A DNA stretch of 64,000 bases. Source: Meloidogyne chitwoodi. Its lineage: Eukaryota; Nematoda; Chromadorea; Rhabditida; Meloidogynidae. The translations under genes were made by a program, and so were the position numbers. The notes beneath the pieces were generated by a model. The model saw only the letters and a list, made by a program, of their open reading frames with translations. It was not told the DNA's origin and searched no databases. Below, piece by piece: positions 11,313 through 25,800 of this stretch. Position 1 is the stretch's first letter; each line of letters begins with the position of its first letter. The stretch is from the NCBI GenBank assembly GCA_015183035.1, contig JACZZP010000012.1, forward strand, positions 1,178,001 through 1,242,000, read 5' to 3'.

Positions 11313-13812
11313 TGATATTTTAAAATATTAAATATATTTATTAACTCATATTATTTTTATTTAATTAATTTTTACTAAAATTATAAATAAAAAAATTGAA
11401 TTAATTTTAAATAATTTTAAATAAGTAAAAATTGGGATAATAAATAGAAATTAATTAACAGTGAGGGAATAGGAGAGAGGATATTTATGTAAAAATAATA
11501 AGAGATTTAAATATATAATTAATTTAAAAAATAAATAAAATAATGTCTCAATTATTTATTTTCTTATAAAAAATATTATAAAATATAAAAAGTAAAGCAA
11601 AAAATTAAATTAAAAAAAACTTTTGTTTATACCCAATAAAAAATAGGTATTTATTTATTTTCACACTTAGATCGATCTTTTGATAAATTAATTTCCAATT
11701 TGCCATAAGGTGTTCATGCCTAACGTGATCATTAAAAAGTGCTTTTTTATTTTTACTTTTACTTTTTTTTGCAATTGGTGTCAGGCGTTTAAATATTAAA
11801 TTAATTAATTAAAAAAATAAATTAAATAAAAATAAATATAAAAAAAATATTGACAAAAATATAAAATGTTTAAAAGAAATAAATATTTTCTTTTTTTTAA
11901 ACAAAGACGATAATAAAATGTAGAGAGGTATTGACATATCCCTTTACCTATTAAATTTTTTTTGCTTTTTAAATTTAATTTTTAATATAAACTAGAAAAT
12001 TAATTTTAATTTAATTAATTTAAAAAAATTAAAAAATAATATTTATATGTTCATTTAATTTCTTTTTAAATAAATTTTGCATGTTAAAATATAAAAAATG
12101 TTGGCAGTTTAAATAAAAAAAGCTAATAAATGGATTTTAAAATAAATTCTTAAATAAAAACTAAAAATAGACAAATTTGTCCAAAATTTGTCGTTTCATC
12201 AATTTTATATTCGTTAGTATATTTCTCTTTTTAAAATTTTATTTTATTTTGACCTCCACCCTTTTTTATATAAACTAGTTAAAAATTATATATATTAAAT
12301 AAATAAATATAAAAAGACTAAATATCATGTACATATTTTAGAAAATGGCAACTGTTTAATTTTTTAATATATTTATTTATTTTTTAAAATAAAATATTCT
12401 TTGCTAATTTTAAAATATAATTTTACTTTTCTTTTTTTTAATACTTTTTGATTTAAAATTAATTTAAATTTATTTTAAAAATTATTTTTAAATTTAATAT
12501 GTATTTTAAGAATTGTTAAAAATAAATATATCTAAAAATTTAAAAAATATTTGATGAAGGTGGAAATAAAAGAAGAAGAAATAATAATTAAAAGAATGTG
12601 ATAAATTGATGGATTTATGTTTATATTAAAGTTAAATAAATAAAAAAAACAAATTTTATTTTTTAAATTTTATATAAAATAAATGGTTAAATTAATTGAA
12701 GAAATTAAAAAATATTGAAAGTCGTTCGATTTTAAAAAAAGAGCATTATATCCTTTACAATATAACTCTCCTAAATACTTTTATAACTGATTATATTATG
12801 TCATTTACTTATTTGCTAATTTTTCTTTTCTTTCCCGAAATTTATGTAATTATTTAAATTAATAATATATATATTTATTTATTTAATTGAATGAATATTG
12901 AATTTAAATTAAAAAAACATTTATATTATTAATTTCTAAATATTGTATTTAAACAAAATAAAATTATATTAAATATTTTATATTTAATTTTATATAGGTA
13001 TAATATTATTATTTTAGTTATAGAAAATTAATTTTATCCACAGAGAGGATTAAATAAACTCTAGTAACATACTTTAATAATTGTTATCACTCTTTCGCAC
13101 ACAAATACTCAAATTTTTTGACTTTTTCCACAAAAAAATATTGATGAGAGTGAACAGAAAAGTTCCTGACACTTTTTATTTATTTTATTAATTATTTTGT
13201 AATTTATTCAATTATTTATTAATAATTAATAATAATTAGTCGGGTTTTTATATATTTTTAACAAAATTTTATTAAAAAAAAAGAGTTATGTATTTAAAAT
13301 ATTTGCGAGAAAATTGCTGTTCAAATGAAAAAATATAAGTAAAAGAAAAGAAATAAAAAAAATATATTTATATTAATTTTAATAAGAAGCAAATATATAA
13401 CAAATTCTAATTAAAAACAAATTCTGAGCTTTAAAATAATAATTATTTAAATATAAAATAAAATAAAAATATATTTAATTTTGCTTCTTCTTTGGATTAA
13501 ATATAATTTTTTAGAAAAAAAATTAAAAATATTTTAGGAATTTTTATAATATTAATAAAAGAAAAAGAAAAGAAATTTGGCATTTTAAATTTTAAAATGA
13601 AAGAAAAAAATATTTAAATAATATATATTTATTTTTAATTATTATTTTTATTTTTTATCTTAAAAAAAAAAAAGACAAAAAGGGCAGCAAAGAAAAACAA
13701 AATAAAAGTATTATAATAACAAAATTATAAAAAAAAAGTGTTAATTCAAAAATATTAAATTAATTTGCTTTTATTTTTAAATTATTAACACTTTTTTTTA
13801 AATTTTTTAAAA
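11313..13812. other. Intergenic, AT-rich low complexity
   Basis: About 2.5 kb between tetraspanin and the filamin stop. It is almost entirely A/T homopolymer-like and TTTAAA/ATTTAT words. No exon with a protein-like composition, no tRNA boxes and no clear inverted repeat is seen. It contains the tetraspanin upstream region and probably filamin 3' UTR. Confidence 0.6.
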
Positions 13813-16800
13813 TTAATAATGTGGTTTTCCATAAATAGGTTGATGATGAGGATGTTGTGGAGGATGACCATAACCACCTCTTGCAGAAGAATGTTGTTGT
13901 TGATAAAAAGTATGAGGAGGTGGAGGTGGTGGCATTCCTCCAGGTGATGATATTCTACTATTATTGCCTTTTATGAAATGTGGCTAAAATTTAAAAAAAT
14001 TAAAATATTTATCTTATCATTCCTCTATTAATTTCCCTTTCTTATAACATTTAAACAACTAATTATCTATTTTATTGGTATCTTATAATATTTAAAAATT
14101 CTTACATAATATTATAATTTAAATTTAAAAAAAACACACACAGGTGGCATATGAGATTGCATAATAGGCATTGGAGGATGTGGTCCAGGCATTCCTGGAG
14201 GACCAGGTGGAAGCCATCCAGGTGGAACAAATGGTGAAGTAGGTGTTGGCGATGGAATACCTCCCTAATTTAAATAATTAAATTTATTAAAAATAATAAA
14301 AATATTTACAGAAAGGAATCGATGTAATTCTTGTTCTGTATCAACAATTAAAACAAAAAATGGAGAACCTTTAAATATAATTATATATAAAGTTAAAAAA
14401 TAATAAAAACCAGGAACGTGTTGTCCATGCCATTTTACCTCAACTTGATAATCTCCTGGTTCACGAGGTTCATATCTTTAAAATAAAATAATAATTAAAT
14501 TTATTTTAATTTAATTATTTACTTGCAATGAATTGTTCTTTCTTGATCTCTGTCCCTTTGCATTTCAACATTAAATGCTCCTTTAGGGCCTCTAACTCTA
14601 ACAGTTAATTGTCCGGCACCTGCTCCTTTCGTTTCTACAACAAAATTTGATTTAAAACTATGAAGAATTCCATGCTCAATACCAGGGCCATATACTTTAA
14701 CTAAAAAGAAATAATTTAAAATAATTAAAAAAAACCTTTTGACGGGTCAGGTGGATGATTCACATTGAATGTGAATGGACTTTCTTTTACATGTTCATTT
14801 TCATATTTAACAGAAAGTGTATGTTTGCCTAATTCTTTTGGTTGAATACGTAACAGATACTAAATAATTAAATTATTATTTATTTATTTTAATTTAATTT
14901 ACAGTTCCATCTCCATTATCCAAAAGTTCACAATATTCTAATTGACTTATACCAGAACATTGTGCTGATATTTGACCTGGTCCTGCTCTCCTTGCATCTA
15001 TTAATGTTTGCATATTTTCTCCCAAAATTCCCATTTTTAATGGACGACCATCTACTTCAATTAATTGAGCAGGAGAAATTTCTGGTGCTTTAACAATAAC
15101 CTAAGAAAAATTAAAAAAATGAATAAAAAAATAATAATAAATAATTTAAACTAACAGTGCTAGGTGACCCAGAAACATGAATGTCATCAATTTTAATAGA
15201 AAGTTGATATTTACCTTCAACTAATGGAGTATATACACCCTATAAATATATTTTATTAATTTAAATTAATTTTTAAATTTATTTTTACCTTAAAAACTTG
15301 ATTTCCTAATGCACTTAATTTAATTGGAATATCTGCTTTATCACCCAATAATGTTGCTGTACATTTACCCATAATATCTTTCCTTAAATCAGAAGCATCT
15401 ACAATAAATTCTGATTGTTCTTTAATATTTGCTTTTGTTAAACCAGAACCTCTCAATTTTACCTTTTTTTAAAAAATAAATAAATAATAATTTAGGTATA
15501 TATTTAATATTTTACATTTCCAATAATTAATTCTTTTTTTTCAATTATTTCATTATCTGCTTCTTCCACAACTTCTTTATATCTTCTTTGCCTTTCTCCA
15601 TTCATTTCAGAAATTTCAATTGGAATTTTATTTATTTGTTCAGCAAATACAAGTAATGGATAAGAATTTGGAACAACCAATTCTAAAATTTATTTATTTA
15701 TTTAAATTAATTTAAATTACCAGAACAATATAAATATATTTTATATTTTCCAGTTTTTCTAGGAGTAAATAATAATTGAAATTTTCCATGACTCAATGGC
15801 TGAATTTGAGTTTGTTGTTCATTAGGTAATAATTCTCCATCAGCATCACGAACTTCTGCTTTTATTTTTGCTATAAAATTATTATTAAAAATTAATTTAT
15901 TAAAAAAAATATTTCTTTTTACCTGGTCCAGCATTTGTAGCATTTAAATTAATAATATTTTGTTTGCCAACATATAATTGAAGCATTCCATCAGGCCTAG
16001 TAATTTTTCTTTGTTCATCAGAAGGAATTAATATTACTTTTGTTGGGTCAACAACAAATACATTAAAAGGACTTCCTAACAAAAATAAATAAATTATTTA
16101 TTAAATAAATAAAAAACAAACCATTTACAATTTTATTATTAAATTCAATATTAACTTTATAAATTCCAACTTCTTGTGGTCTAAAAGCAATTTCTGTTGT
16201 TTCATCAGGCCTTCTATTTGTTGTATATTTTACTTTTTCATCAGTAGGACTTTTAACATCAATCTTTAAAATTAAAAAATAAAATATATTTTATTTATTG
16301 TTAAATATTTAATAATTATTTATTTTTTAAAAATTACTTTTAAACCCCCAGGTTGTTTATTAGCATCAAAAATCATTGAAGCTTGTTGTGTCTTTTCAAT
16401 GGCATAATCTAATGCAGAACCATAAACGGTAGGAGAACTTTTTTGTTCTTCTACAACAATTTGGAATGGAGAAGAGGGAATAGCAAAACCAGCTAAATGT
16501 ACTGATAAACGATGAACTCCAATACGAGTAGGTAAAAAAGTAAAAGAATCATCCCCAACAGAATTTTTAATCTTTTTAAATTTAATTTAATTAAAAATAA
16601 ATAATTAAATTATTTTTACTTTGTCTAATTTTAATGATTCATTTTGTGGATCAATTAATTCAACATTTAATACACCTTCTCCAGCTGTTTTACGCTCAAC
16701 TGAATTTTAAAAAATTTATTTTTTAAAAATATTTATTTACTAATAAAATTAGATAATGTTCTTAATGAAAATGGACGATCTATTCCATGTACAAAAACTC

Positions 16801-19800
16801 TTTTTGGGTCAATAACTTGACAAAGAAAAGGTGAACCAATAAGAGGTTCATCACCAAAAGTAACTTCAATTCGATGAGGACCTAAAATAATAAAATAAAT
16901 TATTAATTGTTAAAATATAAAAAATAATATTACCACAATTTTCAGGTGTAAATTCAACCCAATAACTGTCATCTTGTTGTTTATAGCAACGTACAGGAAG
17001 AGGACTGCCTTGTGGATCTTAAATAAATTTATTTATTTTTTTTAAATAAATTATTTTAAAAATAAAATTATTAAAAAAATATATTAATTAATTTATTATT
17101 TAGGAAAGAAGTTATTTTTTATGAAATTAAAAAAGATTATTGAAAGAAAAGAAGGAAAAGAGAAAAAAAAGCAGAAAAAACTTAAAAAAGCAAGCAATCA
17201 GAAAAAAAAATAATTTAAAAATATCCCAAAAATATAATTAAAATAATTAAAAGCAATAATTAATTAATCACACATTCACCAACTAGTTACAATAACATCA
17301 AATTCTGTTGATGCAGTCATTCTTCCTGTGCCAGGACTAACTTCAAAACGAGCAGTTTTACCTCTTTGAGCTTTATTAAGTGCATCACCACGAGCACGTG
17401 GAGAACCACAATTACTGATAATACATTCATATGGACATTCTTTATTAATTAAATTATTTTAAAGAAAATTAATTAATTTAAAAAATATTTTTTAATTTTT
17501 CAAAAAATAAAATAATTTCCCAAAATATTTATTTGTTTTAGGCCAAAAAAACAGGGCTCAAAATTTATTATGGTCAGCCAAGTATATTTAAAAATAAAAT
17601 AAAAATAACCAGGTAATTCCATTCCATCAACTTTTGCTGTCTTAAATTATTTAAAAAAAATAAAATAATTAAAAATATTAATTTATTTAATAATTAATTA
17701 TAATATAAGTAATTTACCACTAAATGTAATCCAGGTAATCGTGGAGTAAAAGAAATTGAGTGAATGCCTTTTTTTAAACGTTTCATCATTAAACATTTAA
17801 CCTAAAAAATAAATTAAATTTAAAAATAAATAATTTATTTAAATTATTTAAATAAAGAAATATATAAAATCAAATAATTAAAAATATAGAAAATAAAAAA
17901 CAAATTTTTAAGTGTTTCGCCACTCAAGTATCGCAAATTCTTTTTGTAAAATTATTTTAACTATTTTTTTTAGTTAATAATAATAAAAAATAATTATATT
18001 AAGCTAATATTATAGTTATGAGTTTTTTAAAAAAGAAGAAAAGTAGAACATATTAAACAATGAAAATATATAAAAAATAAAGAAAGGTAATAATACATAT
18101 AATTAAAGTTATGGGTTTTTACAAATATAAATAAAATTAAAAATAACTTAAAAATTCAATAAATATTATTTATTAAATTATTTATTACTAAATATTTTAA
18201 AAAATATTATTATTTAAATATATATAAAACAAACCGATTCAATATCAGATTCATGTTTAATAGAAATAGAAGCACTTTGTCCACCTGAATTAGACCAATC
18301 AACTAAAATAAATAAATAAATAAATATAATTTATTTATTTATTTCTAAATTTACGAGTAAATTGTTGTTCAATTCCAACCATATCTCCATGTCTAAGACC
18401 AATTATTCTAACAGCAGAAAGATCAAGAACAATTATAGGAAATGGAGAACCACACAAATTATTTCCAAAACGATCACGAATAAATAATTGATGACAACCT
18501 TCAATTTGTGGTTGCCAATCTGCTCTAATTAAATTATTATTTTCTCCAATTGTACAAATATGAACTGGTAATTCATTACCAAAAATATCTAAAATATTTA
18601 ATTTAAATTAATTTAATTATTTTAAAAAATACCAAAAATTTGTAATTCAGGTAATCCATCTTCATCCAATAAATTAATATTATTTCCAGTTTTTAATAAT
18701 AAAAAATGTGCAGAATGTTCTACTAAAATAGGTTGAATAAGTTTATAAAGTTTAATTGGTTCTTCATTAATTAAAGGCTCTAAAACAGAATTAAATGAAC
18801 GTTCGTCTATTATTCCAGAATCACGATAAAGTGTAAACTAAAAATTAAATTAAAAATTAATTTTAAATAAATAAAAAAACCAAATAATTATGTGGTTGTT
18901 TAGGTAATGGTCTAAATGAACAAAGAGCATATTCATTATTAGGGTGAATATCTAAATTAATTGGAATATTTACTTTTTGTTTTTGTTGTCTATTTTGTTG
19001 TTGAAATAAAGGAAATGCAAACATTTCAGTATAAAGTTGATCTTTTTTTGTTCTTTTTGGTAATTTTACTTGAAAAATAAAAACAAATAATATTTTATTT
19101 TTTAAAAATTATTTTTACCTTCAAACATAAAATCTTTTCCACAAAAAGGACCATTCCAACCAATAATATTATTATTATTATTATTAATAAATTCTTCTTC
19201 CTCTTCATTAGTTTTTTGTAACATTTTTCTAGAATCAAAACATTTACAAATAATTGGACAAATAGCTAAAGATTTTCCATTAATTTGAATATCAATGTAA
19301 TAATCTCCTTAAAAAATAATTATTAAAATTAATATATATAAATTTATTTTAAAAAATATTTTTTTCTTTTGGATTTAATTTTTAACTGACCAACCAATTT
19401 TTGTCGGCGTAAAAGTAATGTCAAAACTTCCACCATCTATGCGTTGCTTTTCCACAGGAATGCATTGTTTTTGAGGGCCTGTAGCAGAAAATCAAAAAAA
19501 AAAAGAAAGAAAAAAATGCATGCATTCATGCACAGCAAGAAAATAGTTTATTATAAAAAATAAGCAAAAATGCGTAAATATATTTAAATAAAAAATATAT
19601 TTAAAAAGTTAAAAAATTAGAAAAGCAACGTAAAATTGTTGAAGCATAAAATACGAATATATAATTAAATATTAAACTTTAAAATAAAAGAAGACAGATT
19701 TTTTAAAGAAAAAAAACAGGGTAATTTAGTAAATAAATTTAAAAAGAATAGGTCAACTTTTTATTAATTAAAGGGAATTTTTGTTAATTAAAAAAGCTAA

Positions 19801-22800
19801 ATTATTAATTTAAAATAAATAAAAAAATATTTAAAAAGAAAAAAACAAAAAAGATTAAAAAAGAAAATATTTTTTGTAAATTTTAAAAATTAGCAAAATA
19901 TTTTTTTTAATTAATTAAAAAAAAGAGGGTAAAAAATAATTAGTTAAATATTTAAAAGTTATTTTTAGCAAAAATAAATAAATAAATAAATTAATAATAA
20001 CTTACCAATAACAATAACATTAAATTCAACTCTTCTACCAATATTTTGTGGAGTATCAATACTAAAACGTTTTTGTTCATCAATAATTGCACTAATAAAA
20101 TTATTTATTTTTTAAATAATAATTTTATTATTTATAATTTACTTAGCTAAATCTCCAACAATTTTAATTTCTTCTTCATCTTTTGATTCAATAAAAGTTG
20201 ATTGTTGTTGTGGAATAACTAATAATTCTTTATTTTCATTTAAATGTTGTTGTTCTAAATCAGAACGAATAGGACGAGGAGAACGTTGAACAGCTGATGG
20301 CTGGATTGGACAAATAAGTGGACTACCTTAAATTAATTTTCTTTTTCTAATTATTAAAAAATAACCTGGAACAGGTATTCCATTAAAATTAACACTAATT
20401 AAATGTTCAATTTCCTCTTGAGGTGTAAAAGTAACACGAAAACGTGCTTGTCCCTCAGGTTGTACATAATTTGGAACATTACGTTTTTCCACGCTAACAA
20501 TAATTTCCATATTTCCAGCTCCAGCTTTTGCAGCATCAATAGTAAAAGCACAAGGACGGCCAACCTTTATATTTAAAAATTAAATTAATTTGAATTAATT
20601 AATTTAATAACTTACTTGTCCCCCTTCACCTTCTAATGCTACTTTAACACAACTTGCATCAAATACTTTTGCTGTGAAAGGAGACCCAGGAATTGGTTGA
20701 TTATTTAATTTAATAAAAATCTAAAAATTAGTTAATAAAATTATTTAAATAATTAATACTTGATGATTTCCAATACTTTTAGGAGTATAGCGAACAATAG
20801 AACGACTAGGCTCTTCTTCATATGCAGCAACGTCTATAGGTAAAAGTTCACCTCTTGGATCCTAAATTTAATTTTTATTTTATTTTTAAAAATATTTCCA
20901 AAACTGTTATTTGTACTCTTGGCAATAAATCAATATTTTGTGTTTTTCCTTCAGTTAATGGCTGAGCATCAACAAAAAATTCTGTTGGTTGTCCAACAGG
21001 AATACGTTCTAAACCTGGACCTGAAGCTCCAAATTGATTATGTTTTTTTGTTGGTGGTGATATTTGTTTTTGTTGAAAAGTTTGTTGTTGTTGTTGTGGA
21101 TAAGAAGTTAAACGACAAATAAATGGAGAACCAGGAACATACTTTTTAATAATAATAATATTTAAAAATAAATAAATAATATTAATACCTCATTATTAAA
21201 ACGAACAGATATTCGATGATCTATTGCTTCTTTTGGTATAAATGTTATTTCATATTTATGTTGCCCTAATGCATAAGCCATTGATGGAATTTTCTATAAA
21301 AATATATTTTTTAAATTAATTAATTAAATTTACTCCTTCATTTACTGCCACTTCTAAATTTCCAACGCCTGCTTGACTTGCATCAACAACAAAACTGACA
21401 GGTTTATCAATAGCCCCATTAGGTATTTCACCAACCAAAATTTCTAAAAATTAAAATAAAAATATAATTATTTTTTAAAATTAACTTGTAGGGTCATATA
21501 CACGGCAAGTAAATGGTGAACCTTCAATCTCAGTACCAGCAACACGAATTTCAACTTCATGATCTCCTTTAATTTTTATAAATAAATAAAATTTATAAAA
21601 AATACTTACCAACACGTTTTGGAGTAAATAATAATTTGCAAGTATTATTAGATGTATCAGGGAATGCTTCAACTTGTAATAGTTCTCTATCCAAATCTAA
21701 TTAATTTAATAATATTATTTAATTAAAATAATAATAAGATAATTTTAAATTAATTAATTTAATAATATTATTAAAAATTAATTAATTAATTACCATAAAT
21801 TTGTGCTTGAACTAAATCATCAGATCTAGCCAAAGTAACCAATAATTCAACAGGTTGTCCAACATGACTTAAAGAAGGCAATTTACTAACAATTGGTCTA
21901 CCATTTGCTGATTGTTGTTGTGACATTGTTGGAATTATTGAAGTTGTTGTTTCTCCTCCTTTTTGAGTACCATTTAAAGAATGTTTTTCTTTACTGCTTT
22001 TTTTATCTTTCTTTTTCTTTTTTGAACTTTAAAAAATAGAATATATATTTTTATTTAATTTAAATTAATTTATTAATAAATACATTTGAGAATCTTGTCC
22101 AACAATTGGGGGTTCAATAATATGTACTTCAAATGGACTTCCAGTTACAATTTCTTTATTAAAAGTTATATGTACCTAAATTAATTAATAACAAAAATAT
22201 ATTTAAAAATAAATTAATTTTCAAACCGTATGAGTTCCTGGTAAGTTTGGAGTAAAAGTAACAAGAAATTTAGCTGCTCCAGCTTCTAATTGACTAACAT
22301 GTGAAGGAATTATTATTCCTTCATTATCTTTAATTGCCATTTCTAAATTTCCAAAACCAGCACGTCCAGCATCTACAGTAAATTCTACAGTATCATTTAT
22401 AATACTTTGCCGGACAATATCTCCTACTACAATTTGAGAGGCATCATAAACACGAATAGGAAATGGTGATTGAGGATGTGAAATTGTGTTAACAAAAATG
22501 TAAACCTTTGAAAAATTAAATTAATTTAAAGAAAAAGTATAAAATAAATTTATTATTTCCTTTTTAAGAATAATAATGAATCACATTTCGATATTGTGCT
22601 TTTGTGTAAATGAAATGAATAATAATATTATTTTCTTCAAAACAAAGTAAAAAATAAAATAAATTTACTTTATGTGTGCCTACAACAGAAGGACGAAAAT
22701 TAATTTCCCAATTTTTAGTTCCAGATTTTTTCAATTTATGAGGCAAAGATTGTTCAGAAGTTGGTAATTCATTAGGACGTACAACAATACCAGGTGGTAA

Positions 22801-25800
22801 AACAATAATATAAAGTTGATCTTCTTTTCCCAATTTAAGTGAATCTATTCGAACATCTACTTCTTTTCCACGTCTGACAACCTAAAAATATATTTAAAAT
22901 TGTTGAGAATATATTATGTCAATAATATAAAGGATCAAGAGATGCCAGTCAAAAAAAATAAATATAAATTAACCTCATGTTTACTATTAATTTTTGATTT
23001 TCCCCAATCAAAAGCATCACTAGAAGCTGAAATTGTTGCTGTAGTCATTGTTGGGGGTATTATAGAACTAACTTTATCTTTACTTCCTCTAAATCTTAAA
23101 CTTAATTTTGGAGTTGTTGTTTTAGAAGATTGTTTAGAACTTAAAGCCGTTTCAGATTCTTCATGATCTGTTGGAGTTTCCTAATTTTTTTTAAAAAATA
23201 ATATTATTTTTTAAAATTAATTAATTAATTAAAAATACTTTTAAATCAGATGCTTTATAAACACTATGTTCTAATAATCTTCTACGAGTTCCTGGTGTCA
23301 TTGCTTCAATATCTGAGCTATATGGATCAACAATATGTGTTCTAAAAAATAAATAAAATATTTTAAAAAGATGAGTAAACAATAAATATATAAAAAAAAT
23401 ATATAAATAAATTATAAAAAAAAATAAATTTAAAAAATAAAAATTAAAACTGTATTTGTTGAGGGCCTCCACTTTCTGTAGAAATTGGAGAAATTGCAGA
23501 GGAAGTAAAAGGTTCTCTTGTTATAATTTCTTTTTCTCTAATATTTTCAATTTTTTGTTGTTTTTGAATTAATTCAAGTGTTTTTTTAATATTTTGATCT
23601 AATGGGGCATAAGGTAAATCATGACATTTATTTGTTAATTTTATAAATTCTTTTGGTTTATATTGTTTTTGTTCAGATATTTGATTGAAGGAATGTTGAA
23701 TCTAATTAATTTATTTAAATAATAATTTAAAATTATTATTACAGGTATTTCACGTCCTTTTCCCTCTTCAATAGAAGTTGGAGGAATATTATTATCTCTA
23801 AAAAGAGTCAATTCAGCAGAACGTGTCATTTCGAGTTGTGCTGATTCTGATGGTATTGAAGGTCTAATTTCTTTTTCTTCAAATATTTTTGATGGTTTTG
23901 GACGAGTAGAGGGAGGGGTAGAAAGTGGAGAAGATGTTCTCTGAAATTATTTAAAAATAATTATTAATTAATTAAATATAAATTACAGGTTTAATAGTAG
24001 AAGAAGATATTCCTCCTCCACTATTTCCATATTGAGCTACAGTATACCCTCCTAATAATGCTGCTTCCTTTAATTATATATTTTAATAAATATAAATATG
24101 TATAATAATAATTATTATTACCACTCCAGCTACTAAAGGAGGAGAACGTGGAAGTTGCGGAGTTGAGGAAGGCGAAGGTGCCATTGCTGTATAAGAAGGA
24201 GAAGCAGCTGCGTGTGGAGATGCTGATGAAAAATAAGCAGAAGAGGAAGGACCACGCGTTGGAGATGGTGAAATTGCTAAAATTAATTTTAATAAAATAA
24301 AAAATAAAATTAATTTACTAGCAGCAGATGGACGTGGATATACAGGAGCACTGACTGGTTTACCAACTTGTCTTTCACGTACATCAACTTTTATAGGACA
24401 TCCATGTACTTGAAGTCCATTAAATGTAACATCTATAACATATGTCCCAGCATGTTGAGGAATAAATGTTACAAGACAACGACCAGCGTCTTTTTAAAAT
24501 TAAAAAATATAGGAGAAATTTTAATAAAAAATTAAAAGGAAAATTATAGAACTTTTAAAATAACTTTTTATTAATTAAAAAAAAAGTTATAATAATTACT
24601 CATTTAATATTAAAAAAAAATACCTTGCATTTGAACATTATTTGGGACTTGTCCTTGATTAACAGAAATTTCTAATTGACCTTTGCCAGCTTCAGAGGCA
24701 TCAACTGCGGGAATAACATAAAGTTGAGAAATATATCGATGAGTATTATTATTATTTAATTGTTGACCAAAAGACATTTAATTTATTTTTTTTATTTTTT
24801 GAGGTATTTTCACTAATTAATTAATACATAATATTAATTATTATATTCTAGTAATATAATAACAATTAAATTATTTTTAAAAAATATTAAGAGAGAGTGA
24901 TTTTTTATTTCAATTTAATTTCTGTAAAAGTTCTCTTCCTCTTATTTTATTTATAATTAATTTAAAGGATTTCATATTTTTATTTTAAATTTTTTTAAAA
25001 ATATTTTTCAATTTATTGATTGACCTAAAAACTAAAAAAATAATAAAAATAGTTGCGCGGCGCAACCAACTCAAATAAATAAATAAATGTTTGTTTTATA
25101 GAGAGGAATAAATAAATAATAATAATAAACGAGAAGAAGAATTTAGGCAAATACAAAAAAGTGTCTATGAAATGTGAGGAAAAATGAGGAGAAAAAAGAA
25201 ATAATAATAATTCAAATAAAAAAAGGATGGGGGAAGAAAGCAACGGAAAATTAAAAAAAAAATAAAATTATTATAATTTTATATAAAAAATTAAAAAACT
25301 GATTTGTTTGAGAATGGGGACAAGAAAAGATGAAAAATAAAAAAGTAAAAAAATATTATTATTTTGTAAATATATTTAGGTCAAAAATATATATAAATTT
25401 TTGTATTTTAATCGAGGAAAATAAAAAAAACAAAAAAACAATGTAAATATTATTTATTTATTATAAAATTAAATAATAAAAAATAAATTTAATTTTTTAA
25501 AATTATAATAAATTAAGAGAAATTAAATCCAATATTTGTATTTGAGAATATTTTAGAAATTAAAAAATCAGAAAATCAAAGATTTCTCTTTAAATTTGTA
25601 AAAATAAAATAAATGGAGCATAAAATAAAATTTTATTTGTTAAAAAAACAATAAAAAATTATTTAAAAAAAAAAATAAATAAATTTTGTTTTGTAAAACA
25701 AGAATTTTAAATATATAATTCTCTTTTACATTTTTCTTCAACTGATAGGCAAAAAGAGAAAAAGAAAAACTTTTATTGTAATATCATAATAAAATATATA